From assembly GCF_038957035.1 (NCBI RefSeq), contig NZ_CP152412.1:3468501-3532500 (forward strand): DNA of 64,000 nucleotides, in the 5' to 3' direction. Position numbers and translations under genes: made by a program. Below are positions 26,024-37,285 of the stretch, in pieces; within the stretch, counting starts at the first letter, position 1, and each line of letters opens with the position of its first letter. The DNA is from Bradyrhizobium sp. B097 (lineage in GTDB: Bacteria > Pseudomonadota > Alphaproteobacteria > Rhizobiales > Xanthobacteraceae). Below the pieces are notes generated by a model. That model searched no databases. It was not told the origin of the DNA and saw only the letters and a program-made list of their open reading frames with translations.

Positions 26024-26791
26024 ATGAGCCGTCGACGCCGTATTTATGAAGGCAAGGCCAAGGTGCTTTACGAAGGCCCCGAGCCGGGAACCCTGATCCA
26101 GCACTTCAAGGACGACGCGACCGCGTTCAACGCCAAGAAACACCAGGTGATCGAGGGCAAGGGCGTCCTCAACAACCGGATTTCGGAGTACCTGTTTCAG
26201 CACCTCAACGACATCGGGGTGCCGACCCACTTCATCCGCCGCCTCAACATGCGCGAGCAGCTGATTCGCGAGGTCGAGATCGTGCCGCTCGAGGTGGTGG
26301 TGCGGAACGTCGCCGCCGGCTCGCTGTCGCAGCGGCTCGGGATCGAGGAGGGCACCCAGCTGCCGCGCTCGATCATCGAGTTCTATTACAAGAACGACCA
26401 GCTCAACGACCCCATGGTGTCGGAAGAGCACATCACCGCCTTCGGCTGGGCCACGCCGCAGGAGATCGACGACATCATGGCGCTCGCCATCCGCGTCAAC
26501 GACTTCCTGACCGGTCTCTTCCTCGGCATCGGCATCCGCCTCGTCGACTTCAAGATGGAGTGCGGGCGGCTGTTCGAGAACGAAATGATGCGGATCATCG
26601 TCGCCGACGAGATCTCGCCGGACTCCTGCCGGCTGTGGGACATCAAGTCGAACGAGAAGCTCGACAAGGACCGTTTCCGCCGGGATTTGGGTGGCCTGCT
26701 CGAGGCCTACACCGAGGTCGCGAAGCGGCTCGGCATTCTGATCGAAAACGAGCGGCCGGCCGGCAGCGGCCCGGTGCTGGTGAAGAGCTAA
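26024..26791 (+). CDS. purC: phosphoribosylaminoimidazole-succinocarboxamide synthase
   Basis: A 255-residue SAICAR synthetase: [68 protein letters not shown] and the metal/ATP segment [14 protein letters not shown]. It ligates aspartate to CAIR using ATP, in step 8 of purine synthesis. ATG 26024 yields the family's normal N-terminus; an in-frame ATG at 25994 would add ten residues. It is the first gene of a run purC-purS-exported protein-purQ. Confidence 0.96.
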   Translation: MSRRRRIYEGKAKVLYEGPEPGTLIQHFKDDATAFNAKKHQVIEGKGVLNNRISEYLFQHLNDIGVPTHFIRRLNMREQLIREVEIVPLEVVVRNVAAGSLSQRLGIEEGTQLPRSIIEFYYKNDQLNDPMVSEEHITAFGWATPQEIDDIMALAIRVNDFLTGLFLGIGIRLVDFKMECGRLFENEMMRIIVADEISPDSCRLWDIKSNEKLDKDRFRRDLGGLLEAYTEVAKRLGILIENERPAGSGPVLVKS

Positions 26792-26806
26792 GCTTAAGGG
26801 GCGACC

Positions 26807-27049
26807 GTGAAGGCACGTGTAACTGTGACATTGAAGTCGGGCATCCTCGATCCGCAGGGCAAGGCGATCGAGGGCGCGCTGAAATCGCTCGGCGTCGACG
26901 GCGTCGCCAGCGTTCGCCAGGGCAAGGTGTTCGACATCGAACTTGCTGCGACCGACAAGGCCAAGGCGGAGGCGGCGCTGAAGGCCGCCGCCGACAAGCT
27001 GCTGGCCAATACCGTGATCGAGAACTACCGGGTCGAGGTTCTGAGCTAG
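26807..27049 (+). CDS. purS: phosphoribosylformylglycinamidine synthase subunit PurS
   Basis: 80 residues with the typical PurS pattern: KARVTVTLKSGILDPQGKAI, LGVDGVASVRQGKVFDIEL, and a final beta strand NTVIENYRVEVLS. PurS bridges PurL and PurQ in the three-part FGAM synthetase. It starts 15 bp after purC. In most relatives purQ follows directly; here a 582-bp gene for an exported protein lies between them. Confidence 0.95.
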   Translation: MKARVTVTLKSGILDPQGKAIEGALKSLGVDGVASVRQGKVFDIELAATDKAKAEAALKAAADKLLANTVIENYRVEVLS

Positions 27050-27061
27050 CGAGCGCGCCAA

Positions 27062-27643
27062 ATGATAACAGCCGCTCCCGCCGCTGCTCGCCGTGACCGA
27101 ATCTTCGTCGGAGCGCTCCTGGTTGGCTTGCTGACCGCAGCTGGAATCGGCGGGGCCTCGGCTCAACCGGCACCGGCAGCGCCTGCCGCGACGACGCAGC
27201 CGCCGCCGTTCACGGTCAGCGGATGGAGCTACGAGCGCCGCGGCTCCGATGTGCATATGTTCCGCTGCGCGCAATCGTCCTGCGGTGCGGGCTCCAAGGT
27301 CAGCTACCGATATTATACCGGCGGAAAGCAGATGACGCTCGACCAGTTCCGCGAGGGGCAGGAGCAGATCATCAAGGCGCTGGAGCAGCGGGCGCCGGGG
27401 CAGCGCATTACGCTGCTCGGCGTTGATGGCGACAAGGGCACCGCGGGGCCGCGCATGTTCAAGGCACGGCGCCTGACCGTGACAGCCAACGGCGCAAGCG
27501 AGTATCAGGTCAGCGGCTTGTTGCTTGCCGGACAGGGCTCCGCCAGCCTGATCAGCTCGGCGCGGGACGAAAAGGCCAGCAACGACAATTACGCAAAGTT
27601 CGCCGCCGCAGTTAAGCTCGTGCTGGCACCCAAAACCAGGTGA
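27062..27643 (+). CDS. exported protein of unknown function inside the pur operon
   Basis: A Sec signal peptide (residues about 12-35, ending GASAQ) is followed by a Pro/Ala-rich linker and a compact domain with a cysteine pair ([12 protein letters not shown]), a [15 protein letters not shown] helix and a basic C-terminus. The size and Cys pair recall invasion-associated locus B-like proteins, but similarity is weak and I do not assign a family. It starts 12 bp after purS and ends 4 bp before purQ, so it is co-transcribed with cytoplasmic purine enzymes although it should leave the cytoplasm. Confidence 0.75.
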   Translation: MITAAPAAARRDRIFVGALLVGLLTAAGIGGASAQPAPAAPAATTQPPPFTVSGWSYERRGSDVHMFRCAQSSCGAGSKVSYRYYTGGKQMTLDQFREGQEQIIKALEQRAPGQRITLLGVDGDKGTAGPRMFKARRLTVTANGASEYQVSGLLLAGQGSASLISSARDEKASNDNYAKFAAAVKLVLAPKTR

Positions 27644-27647
27644 TGCA

Positions 27648-28349
27648 ATGAAATCAGCCGTCCTCGTCTTCCCCGGCATCAACCGCGAGCGCGACATGGC
27701 GCGCGCGCTCAAGCTTGCATCCGGCAACGAGACCGCGATGGTCTGGCACGCCGAGACGGCGCTGCCCAAAGGCACCGACCTCGTGGTGGTGCCCGGCGGC
27801 TTCTCCTATGGCGACTATCTGCGCTGCGGCGCGATCGCGGCCCGCGCGCCCGTGATGGACGCGGTGCGTGACTTCGCAGCCTCGGGCGGGCTGGTGCTCG
27901 GCGTCTGCAACGGTTTTCAGATCCTCTGCGAGTCCGGGCTATTGCCGGGCGTGCTGATGCGCAATGCCGGGCTGAAATTCGTCTGCCGCGACGTGCATAT
28001 GCGAATCGAACGCTCCGACACGCCGTTCACCCGCGGCTATAATGCCGGCCAGGTGATCCGCGTGCCGGTCGCGCATGGCGAAGGCAATTACGAGGCGGAC
28101 GAGGAGACGCTGAAGCGGCTCGAGGGCGATGGGCGGGTGCTGTACCGCTACTGCTCGGCCGAAGGCGTGGTCGACGAGACCTCCAACTTCAACGGCGCGG
28201 CGCATTCGATCGCCGGCATCGTCAACGAGCGCGGCAACGTGCTCGGCATGATGCCGCATCCGGAAAACCACGTCGAAGAGATCATGGGCTGCACCGACGG
28301 CCGCGGCCTGTTCGCAGGGCTGGTCCAGCAGTTCGACAAGGCGGCGTAG
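27648..28349 (+). CDS. purQ: phosphoribosylformylglycinamidine synthase glutaminase subunit PurQ
   Basis: A 233-residue class I glutamine amidotransferase: [34 protein letters not shown], nucleophile [12 protein letters not shown], and the His/Glu pair in [11 protein letters not shown]. It supplies ammonia to PurL. The start is 4 bp after the exported protein gene and the next gene begins 5 bp after its stop, so the run is tightly packed. Confidence 0.96.
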   Translation: MKSAVLVFPGINRERDMARALKLASGNETAMVWHAETALPKGTDLVVVPGGFSYGDYLRCGAIAARAPVMDAVRDFAASGGLVLGVCNGFQILCESGLLPGVLMRNAGLKFVCRDVHMRIERSDTPFTRGYNAGQVIRVPVAHGEGNYEADEETLKRLEGDGRVLYRYCSAEGVVDETSNFNGAAHSIAGIVNERGNVLGMMPHPENHVEEIMGCTDGRGLFAGLVQQFDKAA

Positions 28350-28354
28350 TCATC

Positions 28355-29335
28355 ATGCTGCGAAGGTGCCTTGCCGTGGCGACAGCCGCGGTCCTGCTGC
28401 TTGCAACGGCGGCCCACGCCCAAGATACCTCGAAGCTGGACTTCCCGAAGCGTCCGATCACGATGATTGTGCCGTTCGCGGCCGGCGGCACCTCGGATGT
28501 GATCGCCCGCGCGGTGGCCGACCAGATGAGCGCCGCGCTCGGCCAGACCATCATCATCGAGAATGTCGGCGGCGCCGGCGGCTCGACCGCGCTGACTCGC
28601 GCCGCACGTGCCGAGCCGGACGGCTACACGATCGCGATCGGCAACGCCGGCACCAATGCCGCGACCTACACGATCTATCCAAAGCTTTCGTTCACGCCCG
28701 ACTCCTTCGCGCCGATCGCCGTGGTCGCCAAGACCTTCGGCATCGTCGCGCTGCGCAAGGATTTTCCGGCCAAGGACCTCAAGGAATTCATCGACTACGC
28801 GAAGAAGAATCCGGGCAAGGTCAATCTCGGCCATGCCGGCGTCGGCTCGTCGAATTATTTGATCTGCAAGAGCTTCGTGCATGCCGCCGGGATCGACGTG
28901 CAGCTGGTCGGCTATCGCGGCGCGGCGCTCGCGCTGACGGACGCGATCGGCAGCCAGATCGACGGCGTCTGCGATGCTGCTGCCTCGGTGTCGCAGGCGA
29001 TCGACGACAAACTGGTGAAGGCGGTCGTGGTCGGCTCGACCGTGCGGCTCGCCTCGCTGCCGGACCTGCCGACCTCGGCAGAGGCTGGCCTAGCCGAGTT
29101 CGAGGCGCAGGGCTGGAATGGCCTGTTCGCGCCGAAGGGCACCCCGGGCGAGATCATTGCCAAGCTCAACGCCGCCGCGCGCACCGCGGTTGCGAGCGAG
29201 GCGGTGAAGAAGCGCTTCGTCGAGCTGTCGACCGCTGCGCCCGATGCCGACGAGCTCGCACCCGAAGTGCTGCAGCAGCTCGTGACCCGCGACGTCGCGA
29301 AATACCGCGCGTTGCTGGCGGACGACAAGAAGTAG
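28355..29335 (+). CDS. tripartite tricarboxylate transporter substrate-binding protein (TctC/Bug family)
   Basis: 326 residues: a signal peptide ending AAHAQ, then FPKRPITMIVPFAAGGTSDVIAR, IIIENVGGAGGSTAL and GHAGVGSSNYLICKSF, the two ligand-binding segments of Bug proteins. It would bind a carboxylate (citrate, a dicarboxylate or an aromatic acid) in the periplasm. No TctA/TctB membrane partners are nearby, as is common for orphan Bug proteins. It follows purQ by 5 bp and could be read through from the purine genes. Confidence 0.9.
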   Translation: MLRRCLAVATAAVLLLATAAHAQDTSKLDFPKRPITMIVPFAAGGTSDVIARAVADQMSAALGQTIIIENVGGAGGSTALTRAARAEPDGYTIAIGNAGTNAATYTIYPKLSFTPDSFAPIAVVAKTFGIVALRKDFPAKDLKEFIDYAKKNPGKVNLGHAGVGSSNYLICKSFVHAAGIDVQLVGYRGAALALTDAIGSQIDGVCDAAASVSQAIDDKLVKAVVVGSTVRLASLPDLPTSAEAGLAEFEAQGWNGLFAPKGTPGEIIAKLNAAARTAVASEAVKKRFVELSTAAPDADELAPEVLQQLVTRDVAKYRALLADDKK

Positions 29336-29343
29336 CCGGAAGA

Positions 29344-30360
29344 CTATCGTCGCAACCGGCCTAGCCAGCGCTTCACGGCTTCGCCCGGGATTGTCATCGC
29401 AGCGACGCCGGCCATGACCAGCAGGAGGCCGAGCGCGAGGTTCGACGGCACGGATTCCCCGAGCAGGATCACCGACAACGCGACGCCGATCGGAATCCGC
29501 AAGTAACCTTGCGCATTTGTCGTGAGCGTGCCGAGCCGCGTCAGGCACATGTAGAACAGCATCAGGCCGAACGCGCTGGAGAAGATGCCCATCACGACGG
29601 TGGCGACCAGCGCCTGCGGCGTCGGGTGTAGCGTCCAGGGGTGGTCGACGATCAGGGCGACCGGCAGCAGCACGGTGCCGCCGAACAACAGCGAGCCGGC
29701 GGCCACCACCATGGGGTCATAGTCGGAGAGGCGAAGCCCGAAGATCGTGGCGCAGGCGAACGAGACGGTGGCGAGCAGGATCGCGATCTCGGCGACAATC
29801 TCCTTGCCGAAGCCGGAGAGCGCGTCGAGGCCGATGATCGCGACCGTGCCGGCGAGGCCGAGGACCGCGCCGACGAACTTGAGCGGCGAGGCCGGCTCGT
29901 GCCGCGTGATCGCCCACGTGATCAGGAAGGAGAAGATCGGCGTCGTCGAGGCCAGCACCACCGTGCTGGATGCCGGCACATAGAGCTGGGCCCAGGTGAT
30001 CACCAGGAACGGGATCGTCGAGTTGATGGTCTGCTGGAAGGCGAACAGCTTCCAGGCCTTGATGTCGGTCGGGATGCGGATGCCGCGGAGCCGCAGCACC
30101 ACGAGCAGGAAGGCTGCGGCGACCAAAGAGCGTGCCGAGATGAAGGTGACCGGCGGGATCGAGCCGAGCCCGATCTTGGTCAGCGGATAGGTCGAGCTCC
30201 AACAGCAGGCCAGCGCCAGCAGCAGCGCATAGTCGCGCCAGCTGCGCGCACCGGGCGCGGTGGTCGAAGTCGGCGTGATCGCGGGAGCCGTCACGCCACC
30301 CGTCCTGGCTGTGCTCTTCGGCACCTTGATTTGGCTCCCCCGCGCATTGCCGCGCATCAA
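29344..30360 (-). CDS. DMT superfamily transporter (EamA domains)
   Basis: 338 residues with ten hydrophobic helices in two EamA repeats: the first opens YALLLALACCWSSTYPLTKI, the second IVAEIAILLATVSFACATIF. An N-terminal polar extension of about 40 residues (GGVTAPAITPTSTTAPGARS) is unusual; Met within it could be an alternative start but none is better supported. It probably exports a metabolite or amino acid, substrate unknown. It converges with the TctC gene (8 bp between the stops). Confidence 0.85.
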   Translation of the reverse strand: MMRGNARGSQIKVPKSTARTGGVTAPAITPTSTTAPGARSWRDYALLLALACCWSSTYPLTKIGLGSIPPVTFISARSLVAAAFLLVVLRLRGIRIPTDIKAWKLFAFQQTINSTIPFLVITWAQLYVPASSTVVLASTTPIFSFLITWAITRHEPASPLKFVGAVLGLAGTVAIIGLDALSGFGKEIVAEIAILLATVSFACATIFGLRLSDYDPMVVAAGSLLFGGTVLLPVALIVDHPWTLHPTPQALVATVVMGIFSSAFGLMLFYMCLTRLGTLTTNAQGYLRIPIGVALSVILLGESVPSNLALGLLLVMAGVAAMTIPGEAVKRWLGRLRR

Positions 30361-30419
30361 AACTGATACTTCGGGAGCTTATCCGATGCCAGCGCTAGTT
30401 TGACGGCGCTTCGTGCCGT

Positions 30420-30794
30420 TCAATCCCGCGAGACGGTATTCGGAATGACCGGCTCGGCATCCGCGGAGCCGGACTGTGCTCCGGCATCCGACGTCGTTTC
30501 CCACCATTCACCTAGCGCGTCGATCAGCGGCACCAGCCGATGGCCGGGCGGCGTGAGCTGGTATTCGACGCGCAGCGGATAGCCTTCGAATTCGGTGCGC
30601 TCGACGATGCCGGCGTCCTCGAGCTTGCGAAGCTCCAGGGTCAGCATCTTGTGCGAGATGGTCGGGTTGTCGCGGCGCAGGTCGCTGAAGCGTTTGGTGC
30701 CCTGCTTCAGATAATAGATCAGGAGCGTCGGCCAGCGGCCGCTCAGGATCTGCATCACTTCCTCGATCGGGCAGCGGGAGACGAGAGATTTCAT
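30420..30794 (-). CDS. HxlR family transcriptional regulator
   Basis: A 124-residue MarR-like winged helix protein: SRCPIEEVMQILSGRWPTLL with the N-terminal cysteine (residue 8), LRRDNPTISHKMLTLELRKL and YQLTPPGHRLVPLIDALGEW. HxlR proteins often sense aldehydes, quinones or redox state through that cysteine. It is divergent from the GST-like gene (starts 107 bp apart), its likely target, and so probably controls it and itself. Confidence 0.9.
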   Translation of the reverse strand: MKSLVSRCPIEEVMQILSGRWPTLLIYYLKQGTKRFSDLRRDNPTISHKMLTLELRKLEDAGIVERTEFEGYPLRVEYQLTPPGHRLVPLIDALGEWWETTSDAGAQSGSADAEPVIPNTVSRD

Positions 30795-30901
30795 GGCGGC
30801 TCGTGGTTACAAAAAGGTGCGTAATTTACTTCACGGTTGTGGCGAATAGGGTCCGGCTCCGCTGCGCAGCGTGATCGTCTGACATCACCGGAGACCACAT
30901 C

Positions 30902-31615
30902 ATGGAACCTATCCTCATCTATGGCTTCCCGTTGGGAAGCTCCATGGGGCTCGTTGCAGCTCTCGAATGGCTGCGCAAGCCCTATCGCCTTTGCCGCGTC
31001 GACATGCTCGGCGAGATGCGCGATCCCTCCTATGCGCGGATCAATCCGCGGCATGAGACGCCGGCCTTCGTCACGGATCACGGCAAGGTGCTTACCGAGA
31101 ACATGGCGATCGCAAGCTGGCTCGCGGCACGCGATACCGAGCGTCGCATCAGCTTCGACCCGTTGTCGCCGCAGGCCGACCAGATGTGTCAGCTGATGGC
31201 CTTCGTGAACACCGGCTTCACCGCGGCGTTCAGTCCGCTGTGGGCGGCGCTGGAGATGCAAACGCCGAACCCGGCGATGCAGTCCGCGCTGCGGCAGTGG
31301 GGGAAGGGCAATGTCGTGCAGCGCCACGACAGGCTCGAGGAACTGATCGGCGATGCGCCGTTCCTGCTCGGCGACCATCCGACATTGGCGGATGGGCTGT
31401 TGATCGGTGTCGCGCGCTGGCTCGATTTCCACGCCGTCGCCGACCGCAATCGCTGGCCGAAACTGGCCGCACTTCGCGCGCGACTGGAGGCCGATCCGGC
31501 TGTGATCTACGCGACGGCGCTGGAGAGCGGCGAGAGCAGCCCGGGATCCGGCGCCTGCGCCGGTCACGTTTCGCTCGCCGAGGTGATCGAGCGGTTCGGC
31601 ACGCCGCGCGTGTGA
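30902..31615 (+). CDS. glutathione S-transferase family protein
   Basis: 237 residues with an N-terminal thioredoxin-like GST domain (PILIYGFPLGSSMGLVAALE, cis-Pro segment HETPAFV, LTENMAIASWLA) and an all-helical C-terminal domain (FLLGDHPTLADGLLIGVARW). The YGFPLGSS region gives a possible Ser catalytic residue. It probably conjugates glutathione to an electrophile. The divergent HxlR gene suggests induction by such compounds. Confidence 0.88.
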   Translation: MEPILIYGFPLGSSMGLVAALEWLRKPYRLCRVDMLGEMRDPSYARINPRHETPAFVTDHGKVLTENMAIASWLAARDTERRISFDPLSPQADQMCQLMAFVNTGFTAAFSPLWAALEMQTPNPAMQSALRQWGKGNVVQRHDRLEELIGDAPFLLGDHPTLADGLLIGVARWLDFHAVADRNRWPKLAALRARLEADPAVIYATALESGESSPGSGACAGHVSLAEVIERFGTPRV

Positions 31616-31639
31616 GGATTCCGGGCTGTGATTGGCGAG

Positions 31640-31668
31640 GCGGTGGACGCCGGTCTGACGTCCACCGC
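31640..31668. terminator. hairpin between convergent GST and phosphodiesterase genes
   Basis: A perfect 10-bp stem GCGGTGGACG/CGTCCACCGC with a 9-nt loop lies in the 74-bp gap between two converging stop codons, followed on the plus strand by AAATAAATTT. The lack of a clean T-run makes it a moderate call; position and stem strength favour a shared terminator. Confidence 0.5.
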
Positions 31669-31689
31669 AAATAAATTTGCGCGAGTATC

Positions 31690-33918
31690 CTAGCGCAGGA
31701 CCTCGCTCAGCACCTCGCCGTCGACCTGGTGCGGTGTGGTGCCGAGGAGCCGCATGATGGTCGGCGCCACGTCGATATTGCGCATGTGCCGTACCACGGT
31801 GTCCTTTCGGATCTGCGGCCCCGCGGCGATGAAGGTCGCGCTCATCACCGGAAGCTCGGGATCGTGACCGTGGGCGCCGTAGAAGTTCGGCATCGACAGC
31901 GCGGTGGTTGCCGAGTTGAACGGCGCATCGCCCTGGCGTGCGACGCCGGGGTTCTGGATGCCGTCGAAATTATACCCGGGCGCCATCAGCGCGAACACGT
32001 CGCCATAGTCCTGGCCGACGGTCTTGCTGGTGCACCGTCCGGTACCGGCGTCGCATTGCAGCGGCCGGGTCTCGACGACGGTGAAGATGCGCTGCTCCTT
32101 GAGCGAGTAGTTGAAGCGCGCATTGGGGTCGACCGCGTTCCTCACCGCATCGGTGATTTGCGCCACCAGGCTACGGTAGGTCGCCAGATCGACGGTGCCG
32201 CCGAGTTCGCGGTTCTGCAGGTTGACGTAGATGTCGGCGGCCGGGCCGGAGGTGCGGATCCCGACCTTGCTGGTGTCGATGCCGGCGTTGCGCAGGATGT
32301 TGGTGAGATTGACCGAGGTGTGGAACGGCGCGAAGCCGTGGTCCGACACCACGACGACGTTGCTGTCACGGCCCGCCGCGTCGGCAATCTGCTTCACGGC
32401 CTTGTCCGCCGTCTGGTAGGCGAAGCGGATGTAGGAGGCGTAGCGCTTGACCTTGGCGGGATCCTGGTTGGCGCCGATCGAATTCGGGTCGGTCGGGTTG
32501 CTGCCCTGGCGCGGGTCGGTCAGCAGGAACTGGTGCTCGGAGCCGTCGGGTTGCTCGATATAGACCATGACGAGGTCGGCGTCCGGATGGGTCTTGATCG
32601 CGCGCTCGCCGATATTGGCCTGGTAGCGCACGAAGGTCTTCACCATGTCCTCGTACATCGTCTCGATCTCGACGTCGGGGAAATTGGTGAAGCCCGGGCT
32701 CAGGCGCTCCGGAATGCGGAAGTCGGCCTGCGGACGCCAGAACCCGATATTGTTGTTGATGTCGTCGACATCGGCGAGCACGGGCGTGTTGCGCGGGATG
32801 AAGTTGGCGCCGTAGCGGGCGAAGCGCACCACCGAGAGGTCCGGCGAGAGCGCCGAGACGAAGTAGGCGGCGCCGACCTTCGCGCCGCTGCCTTCGAAGA
32901 AGAACGGTGCGTTCTCGCCACCGAACTTGACGTAGGCCGGCCCGGTCGACGGTGCGTGGAACGGTCCTGCGGTGATGCCGCTGTTCGCATCGAAGAACAC
33001 CAACGTGTCGTAGTTCACCTTGCGGTCATTGGTGGTGTCGATGGCGGCGACGCGCATCGAATATTTGACGTCGAGCGTCGCGGCATTGGTGCAGGTCGCG
33101 GTCGCCGCCGCGGAACATGAGAACGTCTCGATCGGCGCCGAGGTCACCAGCACCGGGCTGAACGAGAAATGGCCGGCAGCCTGCAGCGCCGCCACGATGC
33201 CCGGATCGGTCGTGAAGTCGCTGCGCGACAGCGTGAAGCCCTGGGCACCGATGCCGCCGAACGCGCCGAACGGCACCGTGAAGTCGGTCACGCGGGTGGG
33301 CTGGGCCGGCTGCACCACGGTCTTGTTGATCGAGATGTCGGCGCCGTCGCCGCCGGGCCACGTCGCGGTGATGACCTTCTTGCCCTGCTGGCGCAGTTGC
33401 ACCCAAAGGGGCTGTGCCGTCGGGTGCGCCGACGGCCCGAGCGGGCTTTCGTTGTAGCCCCCGATCGGCGCCGCGAAGCCGCTGATGCTGCTGGAGATCG
33501 GGCCGACGATCGGCTCGAACGTGTTGGAAGGGATGTCGTTATGGACCGCCGTCGAACCGGTCGCGATCGCAATGTGCGAGACCGCGGTGAGCGACGGTGA
33601 CGCCGTCACGTTCTGCAGCGCCACCGCGCCGCGCCGGCTGAGCCGGGCGAGGCCGCCGTCGCGCGGCAGCACGCCTTCCTCGATGAATTTCTGGATGAAA
33701 TCGGGCTTGGCACCATCGAGCGAGATCATCACCACGCGTGGCTTGCGGCCATGATGCTCGCCGTCATGGTCCTGATCCTGATCGTGACCGCGAGACTCGC
33801 CGACACCGCGATCGCCATTGTCGCCGTCCTGGCCGGCGCGCGCCGGAGTTGCAACGCACGCCAGCGATGCGACAAGCGACATCACCGACGTGACGGAAAC
33901 AAACGTCTTCAATTTCAT
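31690..33918 (-). CDS. secreted type I phosphodiesterase/nucleotide pyrophosphatase, alkaline-phosphatase superfamily
   Basis: 742 residues. After a signal peptide (ending TPARAGQ) comes a short Asp/His/Gly-rich linker, then the metal-binding core: VVMISLDGAKPDFI (first Asp), the nucleophile segment SPSLTAVSHIAIATG, VSDHGFAPFH and the later GAHGHDPELPVMSATF. Two zinc sites of the nucleotide pyrophosphatase/alkaline phosphatase fold are thus present. The large insertion of about 350 residues between them is rich in GS segments and gives a bigger protein than usual. The substrate is not predictable. The gene has no operon partner. Confidence 0.87.
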   Translation of the reverse strand: MKLKTFVSVTSVMSLVASLACVATPARAGQDGDNGDRGVGESRGHDQDQDHDGEHHGRKPRVVMISLDGAKPDFIQKFIEEGVLPRDGGLARLSRRGAVALQNVTASPSLTAVSHIAIATGSTAVHNDIPSNTFEPIVGPISSSISGFAAPIGGYNESPLGPSAHPTAQPLWVQLRQQGKKVITATWPGGDGADISINKTVVQPAQPTRVTDFTVPFGAFGGIGAQGFTLSRSDFTTDPGIVAALQAAGHFSFSPVLVTSAPIETFSCSAAATATCTNAATLDVKYSMRVAAIDTTNDRKVNYDTLVFFDANSGITAGPFHAPSTGPAYVKFGGENAPFFFEGSGAKVGAAYFVSALSPDLSVVRFARYGANFIPRNTPVLADVDDINNNIGFWRPQADFRIPERLSPGFTNFPDVEIETMYEDMVKTFVRYQANIGERAIKTHPDADLVMVYIEQPDGSEHQFLLTDPRQGSNPTDPNSIGANQDPAKVKRYASYIRFAYQTADKAVKQIADAAGRDSNVVVVSDHGFAPFHTSVNLTNILRNAGIDTSKVGIRTSGPAADIYVNLQNRELGGTVDLATYRSLVAQITDAVRNAVDPNARFNYSLKEQRIFTVVETRPLQCDAGTGRCTSKTVGQDYGDVFALMAPGYNFDGIQNPGVARQGDAPFNSATTALSMPNFYGAHGHDPELPVMSATFIAAGPQIRKDTVVRHMRNIDVAPTIMRLLGTTPHQVDGEVLSEVLR

Positions 33919-34161
33919 GAGAATGCCCCAACCTCGCTGCGCGAATGCACAAACAGAAACCGTTCAGCAATCTTCAGGGGCTTGGCTGACGAGCATGTGA
34001 CGCGCGCGCGACGCCGCAACGACAGCATGTCGTCGCGTCACAACTGGCATTTGAATGCTTCACGCGACAAACGCGCGTGAACACAACGCGCTAGCGCGGT
34101 GCTGTCGATTCAACCCGCGGCGATGTAACGGCTGGATGACGGCGTGCGTCCACAGACGCGA
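33919..34161. other. promoter region of the phosphodiesterase gene
   Basis: Mixed, gene-free DNA upstream of the phosphodiesterase start. It contains imperfect palindromic stretches (GACGCGCGCGACGC, CGTCGCGTCAC) but no clear sigma70 elements or ORF. A family C repeat and a terminator lie just beyond it. Confidence 0.3.
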
Positions 34162-34213
34162 AGCGTTTTCGAGCGAAGTGGGTAGCGGTTCACGTGAAGA
34201 AAACCGCGTCAAA
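34162..34213 (+). repeat. palindrome-containing intergenic repeat, family C copy 2
   Basis: A 52-nt sequence opening AGCGTTTTCGAGCGAAGTGG and ending GAAGAAAACCGCGTCAAA. It matches, in opposite orientation, the element at 9406-9456, with one single-base insertion. The following bases carry the terminator of the thioesterase gene. Confidence 0.65.
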
Positions 34214-34216
34214 GAA

Positions 34217-34254
34217 AAATCCGGAGCCCGTTCCGATTCAATCTGAACGGGCTC
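34217..34254 (-). terminator. rho-independent terminator of the thioesterase gene
   Basis: A 10-bp stem GAGCCCGTTC/GAACGGGCTC (34225-34254, 10-nt loop) lies 10 bp after the thioesterase stop. On the minus strand it is followed by CCGGATTTTTCT, a short T-run. Confidence 0.72.
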
Positions 34255-34264
34255 CTAGCGCGCT

Positions 34265-34756
34265 TTACGCTGTCGTCGCCGCCGGCGCCTTGCGCTTCGT
34301 CCGCTTGATGGTGCCGGAGAAGCTGAACAGCGGCCGCTCGGCCGATGTCAGCATGCCGCGCACGAAGATCAGCGATCCGCCGGCGCGGGTGACCTCGCCG
34401 GTGCATTCGATCAAGGCACCCTCGCGGGCCGCATCGAGGAATTCCGAGGCGAACGAGACCGTGACCCCGGGGCCCTGGAGCACCGGGGAGGCGAGCGCGA
34501 ACAGGCAATAATCCGCGAAGGTCATGAGGCAACCGCCATGGACGTTGCCGGAGCCGTTGAGGTGCTTCGGGCCGACCCGGAACGCGCAGGCGATGCGGCC
34601 GTTCTCGTCCATGCGGTGGTAGAATGGGCCGGTATGGGTCTCGAAACTGTCCCGGGTCCAGGTTCGCCAGCCGACGAATTCGCCTTCGGTCTCGATGTGC
34701 AGGTCGGGGCGGCGGTTGAATGCCGTGGTGAGTGCGGTCTTGGCGAGCTCGTTCAC
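34265..34756 (-). CDS. PaaI-type hotdog thioesterase
   Basis: A 163-residue single hotdog domain with VRGGxx-like HLNGSGNVHGGCLMTFADY, the helix and catalytic Asp/Asn region of PaaI/HGG thioesterases, and a central strand VTVSFASEFLDAAREGALIE. It would hydrolyse acyl-CoA or aryl-CoA esters. The short C-terminus ends basic (RTKRKAPAATTA). It is divergent from purL with 186 bp between starts and ends at a terminator. Confidence 0.85.
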   Translation of the reverse strand: MNELAKTALTTAFNRRPDLHIETEGEFVGWRTWTRDSFETHTGPFYHRMDENGRIACAFRVGPKHLNGSGNVHGGCLMTFADYCLFALASPVLQGPGVTVSFASEFLDAAREGALIECTGEVTRAGGSLIFVRGMLTSAERPLFSFSGTIKRTKRKAPAATTA

Positions 34757-34942
34757 GAAATCTGGCCTTCAATTATCGGGTTCGGGACCTTAAATCCGAT
34801 CCATCCCCATTGTGCAAATCCCAGGTGCAATTCCGGGTTGCAAATCCCGGGCCGCGCCAAACCGCCGCAAAGCTCTGGACAGGCCGGAAATGGGCCGTAA
34901 AAGGCCTTTTCGCCCCCGTTCGATCTACCTATTAAGGGTCCC

Positions 34943-37174
<2,232 letters not shown>

Positions 37175-37217
37175 TCCGGTCGGATCAGGCGCTACAAGCG
37201 TCAAGCGAGCAAGATCT

Positions 37218-37254
37218 CAATAGCGCGATGAACCCATCATCGCGCTGTTGTCTT
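37218..37254 (+). terminator. purL terminator
   Basis: A 13-bp stem (one G-T wobble) CAATAGCGCGATG/CATCGCGCTGTTG with loop AACCCAT, followed by TCTTAT, 44 bp after the purL stop. A weaker hairpin GCCTGATCCG/CGGATCAGGC (37168-37189) overlaps the stop codon itself. Confidence 0.7.
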
Positions 37255-37285
37255 ATGTCCCGGCGCGATCCTTCCGGATCAGGCG

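Noticed and set aside
28355..29364. 332-codon frame on the plus strand overlapping the TctC-like gene
   Set aside because: Same region in a different frame with Arg-rich composition; the frame with signal peptide and Bug motifs is the real gene.
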